Assembly (NCBI RefSeq): GCF_012955605.1 | Contig: NZ_CP052135.1 | Coordinates: 2,492,711-2,556,710, forward strand | Source: Bacillus fonticola | GTDB taxonomy: Bacteria; Bacillota; Bacilli; Bacillales; JC228 | Direction: 5' to 3' | DNA length: 64,000 nt | Shown: piece by piece, positions 46,441 through 56,277 of the stretch | Layout of the letters: every line of letters begins with the position of its first letter | Numbering within the stretch: position 1 is the first letter of the stretch | Notes under the pieces: model-generated | Told to the model about the DNA's origin: nothing | Databases searched by the model: none | What the model saw: the letters and a program-made list of their open reading frames with translations, nothing else | Translations under genes and position numbers: made by a program

Positions 46441-48775
46441 ACACCTTATCTATTGTGTACAACTCCGACGATACCTGTTGAACAAAAGGACTTACTTCTC
46501 CAGCCGAATACAGATGAAGCTCATGCATCGCCCGCGTACAAGCTGTGTAGAACAACTTTCTCTCCGATTCCTTACTGTACTTTGTGCGACTAGCATCATG
46601 AACAATTACTGCGTCAAACTCGATGCCTTTGGCTAAGTAAGTAGGGATGACCAGAATGCCTTTATGGAAGGTATAGGTTTGCTGATCCATTAATTGAACA
46701 GCGACACCGTGTGGCTGCAACTGTTTATATGCTTCTTTACTTTCCTGCATCGTTTTGCAAATCACTGCGATCGTCTCATGTCCTTTTGCCTGCAATTCAT
46801 TCATTTTACTACTCATTTTTTTATAAAGCGTCTTTTGATCATTCACATAGGCCAGTATCGGCAGTTCGCCTTCTCGATTAAACGGTTCGATGTGCTCGCC
46901 CCCTTCCACAAATTGTTTTGTGAATTCTACAATTTGTCTTGTGGAACGGTAACTCCTCATGAGAGAAATTCTTGTCTCGTTTTCGGAATTCGTTTGTGAC
47001 AAAATAGACGGGGAAACCGAGGCATGTGCGTAAATCGCTTGATTCACATCCCCGAGCAGTGTAATTTTGGCGTGTGCAAACAGTTCTTTTAAATAGGTTA
47101 ACTGAAACGGCGAATAATCTTGTACCTCGTCAATGAGCACGTGACGAATATGCGTATAAGATGCCCGTCCTTTGATTCGGTCTTGAAAATACAAGTAAGG
47201 CGTTACATCGTCCCAACTGAATCTATTTTGGTTCAAGTTCTCAATTGTCCAATCACAAATCTGATTCCACGAACTCGGAAGCTGAAGCTCTCCATTTTTT
47301 TCGCGGGTCCACGCGTCATAAAACTGAAGATAAGTGGCTTTAACATCTACAAACGAAAATTTCTTAATGCGCTTTTTGATCGGCAGAAAATGTTTTTTCA
47401 CAATGCTTCTGCCTAAAACTTCTTGTTCGCGTCCAAAATCATTAAATGTTTCGTCATCCCATTTCTTATTCTTCTGCACCTTTCTAAATGCTTCCAAATA
47501 GTCCTCTTTATCTAATAGTTCGACCTCGTTTTCCACCCACGCTTCCTGCCATTCAGTGCGCTCTATTTCCCTAAGCTCTGCTAACAACCGTTCTGTCACA
47601 AGTGTCAATCGATTCGGAATAGATATGGAAGAATCAAGTTCATAAAAGTACTGTTTTATGGTTTTCGAGCTAAACAAAGACCTGTCACGGAAGCGGATAG
47701 ATTTAAAAATGAGTCCATGGGAGGCTAGATCAGCTACATACGTATCAAGAAGTTGTTTACATGCTAACTGGGCTTTAAAAAGAATGCTTTCCGCTCTTCC
47801 ATTGTGCTCATCTGTCTCGGTCAACAGCGTCTCCATTTGCGCAAAGGAATCTTCTAATTGAAACCGCCTACCGATTCTAGCTTCCGCGTACTCTTTGTAT
47901 GTAGTCTGCTGCATATTTTCTTCACCTAGTTCAGGAAGAACCGTCGCTACATAGCTGTTAAATAGTGGGTTTGGAGAGAATAGCATCATATTACTAGCAC
48001 TTAGTGTATCGCGATGGGCGTACAATAAATAAGCAACTCTTTGAAGAGCAGCAGATGTTTTCCCGCTTCCCGCAACTCCTTGAACGATCAATAAATCACT
48101 TTTTTCATTTCTAATAATTCGATTTTGTTCCTTTTGAATCGTGGCTACAATACTCTTCATTTTTGTATTTGCACGATTTCCGAGAACTTCTTGTAGCATA
48201 TAGTCTCCGATGGTCACTCCTGTATCAAATAGACCTGTCACCTGGCCTTTTCTAATAATAAATTGACGCTTCAACGTGATTTCCCCTTGAATAGCACCGT
48301 CTAACGTGTTGTATTGCGCTGGACCCGGTGCGTAATCATAATACATACTAGAAATCGGCGCACGCCAATCATAGATAAGGAAATCTTCTTCTGTTTTATC
48401 CATTAAGGAAGCAATGCCTACATAAATTGGTTCAGAGGTCGATTCGTCTCCCTCCAGAAAATCAATCCGTCCAAAGTAGGGTGAATCCTGTAGGCGATCA
48501 AGAGTCTTCATCTGATCGTGTAAACGCCCGTAACTTCTTTCCCTTTCGGAGAGTACTTCAACTTGTTGCTTCATACTTGCTTGCGTCTCGATCACATCAT
48601 CTGGTTCATCAAGGTTGACTCTTACATCGTCCCAGAAATTTTTACGAAGATCGATAATCCCCTCTTTTAACCCACCAGCGTTCTCATTTAGTTTCGTTTG
48701 CTTTCTTTTGATTTCATCCACAACGTCATTCACACGATACTGCTCGTCTTGCCATACTTGGTTCTGATCGCTCAC
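46439..48775 (-). CDS. helD: RNA polymerase-associated helicase HelD
   Basis: 778 residues, GTG start with GGAGG upstream. SF1 UvrD/Rep-like ATPase: coiled N-terminal arm (about residues 1-100), Walker A VQGVAGSGKT at 231-240, Walker B VLIDEVQDYSPFQL, motif LLGDVNQAIYAHAS, SLMRSYRSTRQIVEF and the late GIEFDAVIVHDAS. Length equals B. subtilis HelD, which removes stalled RNA polymerase from DNA. Monocistronic, divergent from the candidate small RNA at 48.85 kb. Confidence 0.92.
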   Translation of the reverse strand: MSDQNQVWQDEQYRVNDVVDEIKRKQTKLNENAGGLKEGIIDLRKNFWDDVRVNLDEPDDVIETQASMKQQVEVLSERERSYGRLHDQMKTLDRLQDSPYFGRIDFLEGDESTSEPIYVGIASLMDKTEEDFLIYDWRAPISSMYYDYAPGPAQYNTLDGAIQGEITLKRQFIIRKGQVTGLFDTGVTIGDYMLQEVLGNRANTKMKSIVATIQKEQNRIIRNEKSDLLIVQGVAGSGKTSAALQRVAYLLYAHRDTLSASNMMLFSPNPLFNSYVATVLPELGEENMQQTTYKEYAEARIGRRFQLEDSFAQMETLLTETDEHNGRAESILFKAQLACKQLLDTYVADLASHGLIFKSIRFRDRSLFSSKTIKQYFYELDSSISIPNRLTLVTERLLAELREIERTEWQEAWVENEVELLDKEDYLEAFRKVQKNKKWDDETFNDFGREQEVLGRSIVKKHFLPIKKRIKKFSFVDVKATYLQFYDAWTREKNGELQLPSSWNQICDWTIENLNQNRFSWDDVTPYLYFQDRIKGRASYTHIRHVLIDEVQDYSPFQLTYLKELFAHAKITLLGDVNQAIYAHASVSPSILSQTNSENETRISLMRSYRSTRQIVEFTKQFVEGGEHIEPFNREGELPILAYVNDQKTLYKKMSSKMNELQAKGHETIAVICKTMQESKEAYKQLQPHGVAVQLMDQQTYTFHKGILVIPTYLAKGIEFDAVIVHDASRTKYSKESERKLFYTACTRAMHELHLYSAGEVSPFVQQVSSELYTIDKV

Positions 48776-48809
48776 CGAAACACCTCCAGCGGATTTAGAA
48801 AATTACCAT

Positions 48810-48838
48810 TTGACAGTTCTTGTTCCTTATAATATAAT
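48810..48838 (+). promoter_or_regulatory. Consensus sigma-A promoter, divergent from helD
   Basis: TTGACA (48810-48815), 17 bp, TATAAT (48833-48838): a perfect match to consensus at both hexamers. It points away from helD into a region with no sizeable gene. Confidence 0.85.
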
Positions 48839-48844
48839 TATATT

Positions 48845-48971
48845 GGGAAACGTATAGTCATGAATACTAAAACTACAATCCAAAGCTTATCATATCACCT
48901 TGTGCGCGACTGTTCAAGGTTTTTTCTGTAATTAATTAGAAAAGAGCACCCTACACCGGGTGCTCTTTTTG
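48845..48971 (+). ncRNA. Candidate small RNA of about 127 nt
   Basis: A consensus promoter starts at about 48845 and a strong intrinsic terminator (AAAGAGCACC/GGGTGCTCTTTTT, 48941-48971) ends it. The only frame inside is a 23-codon one from ATG 48866 without a good ribosome binding site. The unit lies alone between divergent helD and yajQ. I infer an independent small RNA, or less likely a tiny peptide gene. No homology to a named RNA was recognised. Confidence 0.6.
48941..48971 (+). terminator. Terminator of the candidate small RNA
   Basis: Stem AAAGAGCACCC / GGGTGCTCTTT with loop TACACC and a following TTTTTG. It has no other gene to serve on either side. Confidence 0.85.
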
Positions 48972-49058
48972 TTCGTCAGCTACACGTTTTATCAGCATTT
49001 ATTTAAATCACCGTTGAAAGTGAAGGCCGTGTTCATGCTCCCTCTTAATTTCCGAACT

Positions 49059-49082
49059 TGTTGATTGGAGCGGAAATCAACA
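49059..49082. repeat. Short hairpin resembling a common Bacillus intergenic repeat
   Basis: TGTTGATT / AATCAACA around GGAGCGGA. The string TTGATTGGAGCGGAA recurs in intergenic repeats of many Bacillus genomes to my recollection. Only the core is present. Nothing else is evident between 48971 and the yajQ promoter. Confidence 0.45.
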
Positions 49083-49286
49083 CAGCTGAAGTCGCATCAT
49101 GGGATAACTGTTTAGTGAAAACAACAAAAAATACGAAAACAACCTAGAATAAAGATTTATGAAATTGATTCATATTGTGTCCCTTCCTAATCATCGCTTA
49201 TTGTAGAACGTGTGGCACATTCATTACCGTTCGTCACGCTTTGTCACAAAATCCCCTATTTCTCCTGGTCTAAAAACTGGACATGT

Positions 49287-49315
49287 TTGCCAATACACAA
49301 GATTATCTCTATACT
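49287..49315 (+). promoter_or_regulatory. sigma-A promoter of the YajQ-family gene
   Basis: TTGCCA (49287-49292), 17 bp, TATACT (49310-49315), 33 bases before the start codon. Confidence 0.7.
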
Positions 49316-49348
49316 TATATGAAGCAAAGTAGGTAAGGAGAGGTTCAT

Positions 49349-49840
49349 ATGGCGAAAGAAGCTTCCTTTGATATTGTCTCGAAAGTAGATATGGCAGAAC
49401 TGACAAATGCGGTGAATCTAGCGATGAAAGAAATTGAAAATCGCTATGACTTTAAAGGCTCTAAAAGTGACATTACGCTCGAAAAAGAAGAGCTCGTTCT
49501 CTTAAGCGACGACGAATTTAAGATGAGCCAATTAAAGGATGTTCTATTTAGTAAACTTGTCAAACGTGGAGTACCTGTCAAAAACTTAGACTACGGAAAA
49601 ATGGAAAGTTCACTCGGTGGCACAGTCCGTCAACGCGCTAAACTTGTACAAGGCATCGATAAAGAAAATGCGAAAACTATTAACAACTTGATTAAAAAGT
49701 CGAACGTTAAAGTAAAAAGTCAAGTACAAGACGATCAAGTTCGTGTAACAGGTAAAAGTCGTGACGACCTGCAACAAATCATTGCCCTCATTAAAGAGGC
49801 CGATTTACCGATCGACGTGCAGTTTACAAACTATAGATAA
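49349..49840 (+). CDS. YajQ family (UPF0234) nucleotide-binding protein
   Basis: 163 residues, start after AAGGAGAGG. Diagnostic ends: [17 protein letters not shown]-type N-terminus with [19 protein letters not shown], and the C-terminal [19 protein letters not shown] and [10 protein letters not shown]. Two ACT-like half domains. Members bind cyclic di-GMP or RNA in other bacteria; here only family membership is claimed. Monocistronic, with a terminator 8 bases after the stop. Confidence 0.93.
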   Translation: MAKEASFDIVSKVDMAELTNAVNLAMKEIENRYDFKGSKSDITLEKEELVLLSDDEFKMSQLKDVLFSKLVKRGVPVKNLDYGKMESSLGGTVRQRAKLVQGIDKENAKTINNLIKKSNVKVKSQVQDDQVRVTGKSRDDLQQIIALIKEADLPIDVQFTNYR

Positions 49841-49847
49841 GTGCTAT

Positions 49848-49880
49848 ACCCTCTCACCCTACACAGTTGAGAGGGTTTTT
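49848..49880 (+). terminator. Terminator of the YajQ-family gene
   Basis: Stem ACCCTCTCA / TTGAGAGGGT followed by TTTTT; it reaches the end of convergent ynfA. Confidence 0.85.
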
Positions 49881-50212
49881 CATGCTTCTCCCCTCGGTCC
49901 ATAAAGAATAACGAAAACTCCAATGATACAGATCACTGATCCGATAAAATCCCATCGGTCCGGGCGCACACCATCTACCCACCATCCCCAGAAAACAGCC
50001 ACTACAACGAACACGCCTCCATACGCTGCATACACTCTCCCGAATGAAGGGAAGGTTTGTAATGTCGGTAGGATGGCGTATAGAAATAAGACGATTCCAC
50101 CAAACACTCCATATCCCCACGGCTTTCCCTCTCGAATCCATAACCAAACTAGATACCCCCCACCGACCTCAGCTATTCCCGCTAAAACAAACAACAAAAA
50201 CGTACTAACCAC
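49880..50212 (-). CDS. YnfA family (UPF0060) membrane protein
   Basis: 110 residues from GTG 50212 (GGGGGAG upstream; an ATG 33 bases earlier precedes this site). Four membrane helices, with the family blocks GIAEVGGGYLVWLWIREGK, AAYGGVFVVVAVFWGWWVDG and RPDRWDFIGSVICIIGV. Small inner-membrane protein related to the SMR/DMT superfamily, substrate unknown. Convergent with the YajQ-family gene. Confidence 0.9.
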   Translation of the reverse strand: MVSTFLLFVLAGIAEVGGGYLVWLWIREGKPWGYGVFGGIVLFLYAILPTLQTFPSFGRVYAAYGGVFVVVAVFWGWWVDGVRPDRWDFIGSVICIIGVFVILYGPRGEA

Positions 50213-50319
50213 TTCTTCTCCCCCTCTTGGAAAAAGTTTATCCACTCCACACGGTTTCCGAATTCTCTCCCACCTAGTATAATGACGAGAGAATCTGCAT
50301 GCAAAGGACGGAACAGAAG

Positions 50320-51876
50320 ATGAGTTTATTAAATGTAAGTGGATTAAGTCACGGATTTGGTGATCGCGCCATTTTTGACGATGTTTCTTTTCGTTTATTA
50401 AAAGGGGAACACATCGGTCTCATTGGGGCAAACGGTGAAGGAAAGTCGACGTTTCTCAATGTTATTACGAAGAAACTGGAACCGGACGCTGGAAAAGTCG
50501 AGTGGACACGACGTGTGCGTGTAGGGTATTTAGATCAGCACACTATTTTAGAGAAGGGTCTATCCATTCGCGATGCGCTTCGCGGGGCATTTCAATATTT
50601 ATTCGACATGGAAACAGAAATGAACACACTTTTTGGAAAAATGGGCGAAGTGGAGGCAGACGAGCTGGAGAAGTTGTTAGAAGAGACAGGCGTCTTACAA
50701 GACATGCTCACGAACAATGATTTTTATGCCATTGATGCCAAAGTGGAGGAAGTGGCACGAGGTCTCGGTCTTGACGAGCTTGGATTAGATCGAGATGTAA
50801 CCGATTTAAGCGGTGGACAACGTACTAAAGTATTATTGGCAAAGTTGTTACTCGAAAAACCTGACATTTTATTACTGGATGAGCCAACGAACTATTTAGA
50901 TGAGCAACACATCGAGTGGCTTGTTCGCTACTTGCAAAACTACGATAATGCGTTTATTTTGATTTCTCATGATATCCCGTTTGTGAACCAAGTCGTCAAC
51001 TTGATTTATCACGTTGAACACCAAAAGCTAACCCGTTATGTCGGAAACTATGATGAATTTATGAAAGTATACGATGTGAAAAAGCAACAGTTAGAGGCAG
51101 CTTACAAAAAGCAACAAAAGGAAATTGCTGGTTTGAAAGACTTTGTTGCTCGCAATAAAGCGCGAGTATCGACCCGTAACATGGCGATGTCCCGCCAAAA
51201 GAAACTCGACAAAATGGACGTCATCGAGCTAGCTTCCGAGCGTCCGAAGCCATCGTTTGATTTTAAATTAGCGCGCACAACTGGACGAATGATCTTCGAA
51301 GCGAGAGACTTAGTAATTGGCTACGACGAACCTTTGTCTAAACAATTGAATTTACAAATGGAACGCGGACAGAAAATTGCTTTAGTAGGGGCAAACGGTA
51401 TCGGGAAAACCACATTGTTGAAAAGTTTACTTGGAGTCATCCCTGCTTTGTCCGGATCAGTGGAACGCGGAGATTATTTAGAGGTAGGGTACTTTGAGCA
51501 AGAATTGAACGATGACACAGGAAAAACGTGTTTACAGGAAGTGTGGGATACTTTCCCCCACTTAACGCAAGCTGAAGTTCGTTCCGCCTTAGCCCACTGC
51601 GGATTAACGACCAAACACATTGAAAGTAAAGTGAGTGTATTAAGCGGTGGTGAGAAAGCAAAGGTGCGTTTATGCAAATTGATGAACACCCCTTCTAACG
51701 TACTGTTGCTTGACGAACCAACCAACCACTTGGATGTGGACGCGAAGGACGAACTCAAACGTGCGTTGAAAGCGTACAAAGGAAGCATTTTACTCATCAG
51801 TCACGAACACGATTTTTACGAAGACGTTGCAACAGATGTTTGGAACGGTGAAACTTGGACGACACGCGTCTATTAA
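50320..51876 (+). CDS. ABC-F family ATPase
   Basis: 518 residues from ATG 50320 (an in-frame ATG at 50299 lies before the GGACGGAA site). Two ABC domains in one chain without membrane spans: Walker A GANGEGKST and GANGIGKTT, signatures LSGGQRTKVLLAKLL and LSGGEKAKVRL, Walker B ILLLDEPTNYLD and VLLLDEPTNHLD. The linker (KKQQLEAAYKKQQKEIAGLK) is the ABC-F interdomain arm. Members act on ribosomes as translation factors or give antibiotic protection. The subgroup looks YkpA/YbiT-like. Resistance is not implied. Confidence 0.92.
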   Translation: MSLLNVSGLSHGFGDRAIFDDVSFRLLKGEHIGLIGANGEGKSTFLNVITKKLEPDAGKVEWTRRVRVGYLDQHTILEKGLSIRDALRGAFQYLFDMETEMNTLFGKMGEVEADELEKLLEETGVLQDMLTNNDFYAIDAKVEEVARGLGLDELGLDRDVTDLSGGQRTKVLLAKLLLEKPDILLLDEPTNYLDEQHIEWLVRYLQNYDNAFILISHDIPFVNQVVNLIYHVEHQKLTRYVGNYDEFMKVYDVKKQQLEAAYKKQQKEIAGLKDFVARNKARVSTRNMAMSRQKKLDKMDVIELASERPKPSFDFKLARTTGRMIFEARDLVIGYDEPLSKQLNLQMERGQKIALVGANGIGKTTLLKSLLGVIPALSGSVERGDYLEVGYFEQELNDDTGKTCLQEVWDTFPHLTQAEVRSALAHCGLTTKHIESKVSVLSGGEKAKVRLCKLMNTPSNVLLLDEPTNHLDVDAKDELKRALKAYKGSILLISHEHDFYEDVATDVWNGETWTTRVY

Positions 51877-51879
51877 GTC

Positions 51880-51920
51880 AAAAACGCCTCCACCGGTTAG
51901 TGATCGATGGAGGCGTTTTT
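51880..51920. terminator. Bidirectional terminator between the ABC-F gene and the DUF779 gene
   Basis: Stem AAAAACGCCTCCA / TGGAGGCGTTTTT flanked symmetrically between convergent genes. Confidence 0.88.
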
Positions 51921-51924
51921 GTGT

Positions 51925-52290
51925 TCACAAAGGATGTTGTAGTAATTCATGGTATTCCTCAACAGTAAACGCTCGGGAACGGGTCAAAAAGCGCTTTCCT
52001 TCCACTCCCTCTACCGAAAACATTCCTCCTCGCCCGTCAACAACGTCGATAATGAGCTGGGTATGCTTCCAATATTCAAACTGCTTACGATGCATGTAAA
52101 ACGGAGTATCGCCGATATGTCCCAGCAACACGTCCTGATCACCTAATAGTAAATCCCCCTGTGCGTAACACATCGGCGAACTTCCATCACAACAGCCTCC
52201 AGACTGGTGAAACATCAAAGGTCCATGCTTCGATTGTAAGTAATTTAAAAATTCGAGGGTATCTTCCGTACCAACGACGCGCTTGAGCAT
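51925..52290 (-). CDS. DUF779 protein, aldehyde dehydrogenase partner
   Basis: 121 residues. DUF779 signature: FHQSGGCCDGSSPMCY near residue 27, ELL-type GDLLLGDQDV and FYMHRKQFEYWKHTQLIIDVV. Conserved cysteines suggest metal or thiol chemistry. It follows the aldehyde dehydrogenase gene by 19 bases in the same operon, a widespread pairing with ExaC/AcoD-like enzymes. Function unknown, probably accessory. Confidence 0.88.
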   Translation of the reverse strand: MLKRVVGTEDTLEFLNYLQSKHGPLMFHQSGGCCDGSSPMCYAQGDLLLGDQDVLLGHIGDTPFYMHRKQFEYWKHTQLIIDVVDGRGGMFSVEGVEGKRFLTRSRAFTVEEYHELLQHPL

Positions 52291-52309
52291 AGAATCCCCT
52301 CCCTGATTT

Positions 52310-53830
52310 TTAAAAGAATCCTAGTTTCTTAGGATCGTAGCTAACCAACATGTTCTTCGTTTGTTGGTAATGGCTTAGCATCATTTTATGATTCTCACGG
52401 CCCACACCAGACATTTTGTATCCACCAAATGCCGCATGTGCAGGGTATTGGTGGTAGCAGTTCGTCCAGACGCGTCCAGCTTGGATTTCACGACCGAAGC
52501 GATATGCTGTGTTAACGTCTCGAGACCACACTCCTGCTCCAAGACCATAAAGTGTATCGTTCGCAACCTTCAGCGCTTCGTCATTATCACGGAACGTAGT
52601 CACAGATAGCACCGGTCCAAAAATCTCTTCTTGGAAAATTCGCATGTCATTTGTTCCTTTAAAGACCGTCGGCTGGACATAGTACCCACCTGATAGGTCT
52701 CCTTCAAGTGTATTGCGCGCTCCCCCTGTAAGTAATTCCGCTCCTTCTGACTTCCCGATCTCAAGATATGACAAAATTTTCTCCAGCTGTTCGGAAGACG
52801 CCTGTGCCCCCATCATCACGCTTGGATCCAAAGGATTTCCAACTTTAATCGCCTTTACTCTTTCTAAAGCACGCTCCATAAACGGCTCGTAAATGGATTC
52901 ATGAATGAGTGCTCGTGACGGACACGTGCACACTTCTCCTTGGTTCAAAGCGAACAGGACGAGCCCTTCGATCGCCTTATCCAAAAAGTTATCATCTTCG
53001 CGCATCACATCTTCGAAGAATATATTCGGAGATTTACCTCCAAGCTCGAGTGTAACTGGAATAAGATTTTGGGAGGCATATTGCATGATGAGTCTTCCAG
53101 TTGTCGTTTCCCCTGTGAATGCCACTTTATCAATTCTTGGGCTAGATGCTAGTGGCTTACCAGTTTCTAAACCATAACCGTTCACAATATTTAAGACACC
53201 CGGTGGTAACAAATCTTCAATAAGTTCAACCAAGTACAAAATGGAAGCAGGCGTTTGCTCTGCTGGCTTTAATACAACTGTATTCCCTGCTGCCAACGCA
53301 GGTGCAAGCTTCCATGTGGCCATTAAAATAGGGAAGTTCCAAGGAATAATTTGTCCTACTACTCCAAGGGGCTCATGGAAATGGTAGGCAACCGTATTAT
53401 CATCAATTTGACTCAAGCTACCTTCTTGTGCTCTAATTGCCCCCGCAAAGTAACGAAAGTGATCAATCGCTAACGGAATATCGGCATTTAACGTTTCTCT
53501 AACTGCTTTACCGTTCTCCCACGTCTCCGCTACGGCTAATTGTTCCTTATATTGCTCCATTCGATCAGCAATTTGATTCAACAAATTAGCACGTTCCGCG
53601 ACAGACGTTTTTCCCCACGATGCTTTTGCTTCATGTGCTGCATCTAAAGCAAGTTCTACATCTTCAGCAGTAGAACGGGCTACTTCACAAAAGGATTGTC
53701 CCGTAACTGGAGTAATATTTTCAAAATAATCTCCTCTGACAGGGGGTGTCCATTTTCCACCGATGTAGTTATCATATTTAGACTTAAACTGCACAATAGA
53801 GCCATCTGTATTCGGATTTGCATAGACCAT
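52310..53830 (-). CDS. NAD-dependent aldehyde dehydrogenase (AcoD/ExaC-like)
   Basis: 506 residues from ATG 53830 (GAGGAG 8 bases upstream; the longer ATG frame includes the leader). Motifs: [22 protein letters not shown] in pieces, [12 protein letters not shown] with the catalytic glutamate, [11 protein letters not shown] with the nucleophilic cysteine, and [10 protein letters not shown]. It oxidises acetaldehyde or similar aldehydes in ethanol, acetoin or choline catabolism. A cre-like site in the leader suggests carbon catabolite control. Confidence 0.93.
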   Translation of the reverse strand: MVYANPNTDGSIVQFKSKYDNYIGGKWTPPVRGDYFENITPVTGQSFCEVARSTAEDVELALDAAHEAKASWGKTSVAERANLLNQIADRMEQYKEQLAVAETWENGKAVRETLNADIPLAIDHFRYFAGAIRAQEGSLSQIDDNTVAYHFHEPLGVVGQIIPWNFPILMATWKLAPALAAGNTVVLKPAEQTPASILYLVELIEDLLPPGVLNIVNGYGLETGKPLASSPRIDKVAFTGETTTGRLIMQYASQNLIPVTLELGGKSPNIFFEDVMREDDNFLDKAIEGLVLFALNQGEVCTCPSRALIHESIYEPFMERALERVKAIKVGNPLDPSVMMGAQASSEQLEKILSYLEIGKSEGAELLTGGARNTLEGDLSGGYYVQPTVFKGTNDMRIFQEEIFGPVLSVTTFRDNDEALKVANDTLYGLGAGVWSRDVNTAYRFGREIQAGRVWTNCYHQYPAHAAFGGYKMSGVGRENHKMMLSHYQQTKNMLVSYDPKKLGFF

Positions 53831-53850
53831 GGTAAAAACTCCTCTCGTTA

Positions 53851-53864
53851 TGTAAGCGCTTTTA
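53851..53864. promoter_or_regulatory. cre-like CcpA site in the aldehyde dehydrogenase leader
   Basis: TGTAAGCGCTTTTA fits the cre consensus TGWAARCGYTWNCW-type with one deviation and has a GCGC centre. It lies 20 bases before the start codon, where CcpA would act as a roadblock. Confidence 0.6.
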
Positions 53865-54000
53865 ATTAGAAGGTTATGATAAGTCAGAACCTTCACACAC
53901 CTATGTTACTATATATAATCGAAGAATGGAAACAATATGATCATCTCTTTTCACAAATTTCTTGTCCTCACTTTCAAATTTTTTGATAATTTGTATTGAA

Positions 54001-54029
54001 CAAAGGAGAGGCACAATGCCTCTCCTTTG
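54001..54029. terminator. Terminator of arsRBC
   Basis: Perfect stem CAAAGGAGAGGC / GCCTCTCCTTTG around ACAAT, 10 bases after the arsC stop. The T-run is weak. Confidence 0.7.
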
Positions 54030-54039
54030 AAATCAGCTT

Positions 54040-54465
54040 TTATTTCCCAGTTTCAGAGAACTTCTTTATCCGCTCACCAATCTCATCACGAACACGCTGG
54101 AAAAAGGCCCACTTCTCTTCCTCAGTACCTTCTGCTTGCGCCGGATCGTCAAATCCCCAATGAGCTCGTTCCTTGTTAGGCGGTGTTGCCGGACAAACAT
54201 CATTCGCATGACCACACAAGGTAACAACAAAGTCTGCCTTTTTCAAAAGTTCTGGATCAATAGTGTCAGAAGTTTGTTTTGATAAATCAATGCCCACTTC
54301 ATTCATCGTCTTGACAGCATTCGGGTTCACGCCATGCGCTTCAATCCCGGCAGAAAACACATCCCACTCATCACTTAAGTAGTGTTTTCCCCAACCTTCA
54401 GCCATTTGCGAGCGGCAAGAGTTTCCTGTGCAAAGAAAATAAATAATTTTTTTCGGTTTTGTCAT
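54040..54465 (-). CDS. arsC: Thioredoxin-coupled arsenate reductase
   Basis: 141 residues. Low-molecular-weight phosphatase fold with the P-loop CTGNSCRS (Cys12 nucleophile) and the redox pair Cys84 (LCGHAND) and Cys91 (VCPATPP), the triad of B. subtilis-type ArsC. It reduces arsenate to arsenite, re-reduced by thioredoxin. Last gene of arsR-arsB-arsC. Confidence 0.95.
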   Translation of the reverse strand: MTKPKKIIYFLCTGNSCRSQMAEGWGKHYLSDEWDVFSAGIEAHGVNPNAVKTMNEVGIDLSKQTSDTIDPELLKKADFVVTLCGHANDVCPATPPNKERAHWGFDDPAQAEGTEEEKWAFFQRVRDEIGERIKKFSETGK

Positions 54466-54485
54466 CGTCTATACACTCCTTTAAT

Positions 54486-55784
54486 TTATCCGATAATAAG
54501 TAGCCAAACGTAAAGTCCGATTAGGGTGATAAATAACGTCGGGATCGTTAGAATAATCCCGACTTTGAAATAGTAGCCCCACGAAATGCGGACTCCTTTT
54601 TGACGTAGAACGTGTAGCCACAGCAGTGTGGCGAGCGAACCGATTGGTGTGATTTTCGGGCCTAAATCTGAACCGATGACATTTGCGTAAATGAGTGCCT
54701 CCCGTACCATACCAGATGTTGTTGTTTCCTGAATTGCGAGAGCATCGATCATGACAGTTGGCATATTATTCATCACAGATGACAGGATGGCGGCAAGAAA
54801 GCCCATCCCGATCGTGGCAGCGAATAAGCCTTGATCTGCAAACATTTGGATAATGCCTGTCAATACATCTGTTAGCCCTACGTTCCTCAGACCGTACACC
54901 ACGACATACATCCCGATAGAGAAAAAGACAATCGCCCACGGTGCCCCTTTCACGACCGTTTTCGTATTAACTGCCTCGGAAGACCGGGAGATGATCAAGA
55001 AGACGATCGCAATCACACCAGCCACAATTGAAACCGGGATGTCTACTGACTCACTTAAGAAATAGCCAGCGAGAAGAATCGCCAACATCCACCACGATAA
55101 ATGAAACAGAGACGCGTCTTGAATCGCCTCGCGTGGCTGCTTCAACTGAGACATGTCGTACGTTTTGGGCAATGACTTCCGAAAATAAAGATACAGTACT
55201 AAAATACTAGCAGCTAAACTGAAAAAGTTCGGCACGATCATGCGGATCGCATACTCTAGAAATCCGATTCCGAAAAAATCCGCGGACACTATATTCACTA
55301 AGTTCGACACAACGAGCGGCAAACTCGTCGTATCGGCAATAAATCCACTTGCCATAATAAACGGCAAAATCATTTTCTCGCGCAAATCAAGGGCCCGGAC
55401 CATCGCCAACACAATGGGTGTCAAAATAAGCGCGGCACCATCGTTGGCAAAAAACGCTGCCACAACAGCACCGAGAATCGTAACAAGGAGAAACATTTTG
55501 AAACCATTACCATTTGCAAATCGAGCCATATGTAACGCAGCCCACTCAAAAAAGCCAATCTCATCTAAAATTAACGAAATAATAATTAAAGCGACAAACG
55601 TTAACGTCGCGTTCCACACAATTTGCGTAACGTCTACTACATCTGTAAAACTAACAACCCCTACGATGAGAGCAAGCGCAGCCCCTCCGCATGCAGACCA
55701 ACCAATCCCTAACCCTTTCGGCTGCCAAATGACGAGCACCAACGTCAGAATAAAAATGAGGGCTGCCAACACTACAGTTGTCAT
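54486..55784 (-). CDS. arsB: Arsenite efflux permease ArsB
   Basis: 432 residues, about 11-12 membrane helices. ArsB family (not Acr3): [37 protein letters not shown] and the C-terminal [14 protein letters not shown] and [20 protein letters not shown]. It exports arsenite across the cytoplasmic membrane. No ArsA ATPase is present, so it should run on the membrane potential. Confidence 0.94.
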   Translation of the reverse strand: MTTVVLAALIFILTLVLVIWQPKGLGIGWSACGGAALALIVGVVSFTDVVDVTQIVWNATLTFVALIIISLILDEIGFFEWAALHMARFANGNGFKMFLLVTILGAVVAAFFANDGAALILTPIVLAMVRALDLREKMILPFIMASGFIADTTSLPLVVSNLVNIVSADFFGIGFLEYAIRMIVPNFFSLAASILVLYLYFRKSLPKTYDMSQLKQPREAIQDASLFHLSWWMLAILLAGYFLSESVDIPVSIVAGVIAIVFLIISRSSEAVNTKTVVKGAPWAIVFFSIGMYVVVYGLRNVGLTDVLTGIIQMFADQGLFAATIGMGFLAAILSSVMNNMPTVMIDALAIQETTTSGMVREALIYANVIGSDLGPKITPIGSLATLLWLHVLRQKGVRISWGYYFKVGIILTIPTLFITLIGLYVWLLIIG

Positions 55785-55812
55785 AAGCTCTCTCTCCTTT
55801 CTTCCCCGTTAT

Positions 55813-56157
55813 CTAACAACAAATTCTTTTGCCACCTTTTATGAGCTCCTTTACCTTGTCGTCCTGACTAGGCAAAGAAGCAAGCACACTTTCTACAAGT
55901 TGGACATGCGGATGGTCTTCTCGTATAGAATAAAAAATCCAATGCCCTCGTCTTTCTTCCTCCACAAGCCCCGCGTCCTTTAGCTTGCGCATATGTTGAC
56001 TAATGGACGGTTGACTCATCCCGAAAATTTCCACAAATTCACATACACAACAGTCGTGGTCAGCCAAAATTTTCATCATGGTTAATCTCGTTTTATCTCC
56101 CAAGAGTTTTAATACTTTGGCAGCATCGACAATTTCAACCTGTTCCTGAACAGTCAA
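55813..56157 (-). CDS. arsR: Arsenical resistance repressor ArsR
   Basis: 114 residues, TTG start after GAGGAGGTGA. Winged helix with the metal site CCVCE (Cys36, Cys37, Cys39) at the start of the recognition region, then MSQPSISQHMRKLKDAGLV. It represses arsRBC and lets go on binding arsenite. A large palindrome overlaps its promoter. The C-terminal CC may add thiols. Confidence 0.93.
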   Translation of the reverse strand: MTVQEQVEIVDAAKVLKLLGDKTRLTMMKILADHDCCVCEFVEIFGMSQPSISQHMRKLKDAGLVEEERRGHWIFYSIREDHPHVQLVESVLASLPSQDDKVKELIKGGKRICC

Positions 56158-56173
56158 AGGCTCACCTCCTCAC

Positions 56174-56224
56174 ATAAGTTCTTCATTATTATATAACTAT
56201 ATGCTTATATAATGAAGAACTTAT
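56174..56224 (-). promoter_or_regulatory. ars promoter with palindromic ArsR operator
   Basis: ATAAGTTCTTCATTAT and ATAATGAAGAACTTAT are perfect 16-bp arms around an A/T spacer. Inside, on the minus strand, TTCATT and TATAAT are 17 bp apart, so the promoter lies within the palindrome. This is the expected place for ArsR binding. Confidence 0.8.
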
Positions 56225-56277
56225 TTTATGAAGTTTTTGTAAAGGTGCTGAGCTATCACGTGAGACCTGCGGCTGCG

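Noticed and set aside
48866-48937. 23-codon peptide gene inside the candidate small RNA
   Set aside because: No clear ribosome binding site at the correct distance. Kept only as an alternative to the RNA call.
55240-55983. 247-codon plus-strand frame over arsB and arsR
   Set aside because: Antisense shadow of two unmistakable genes.
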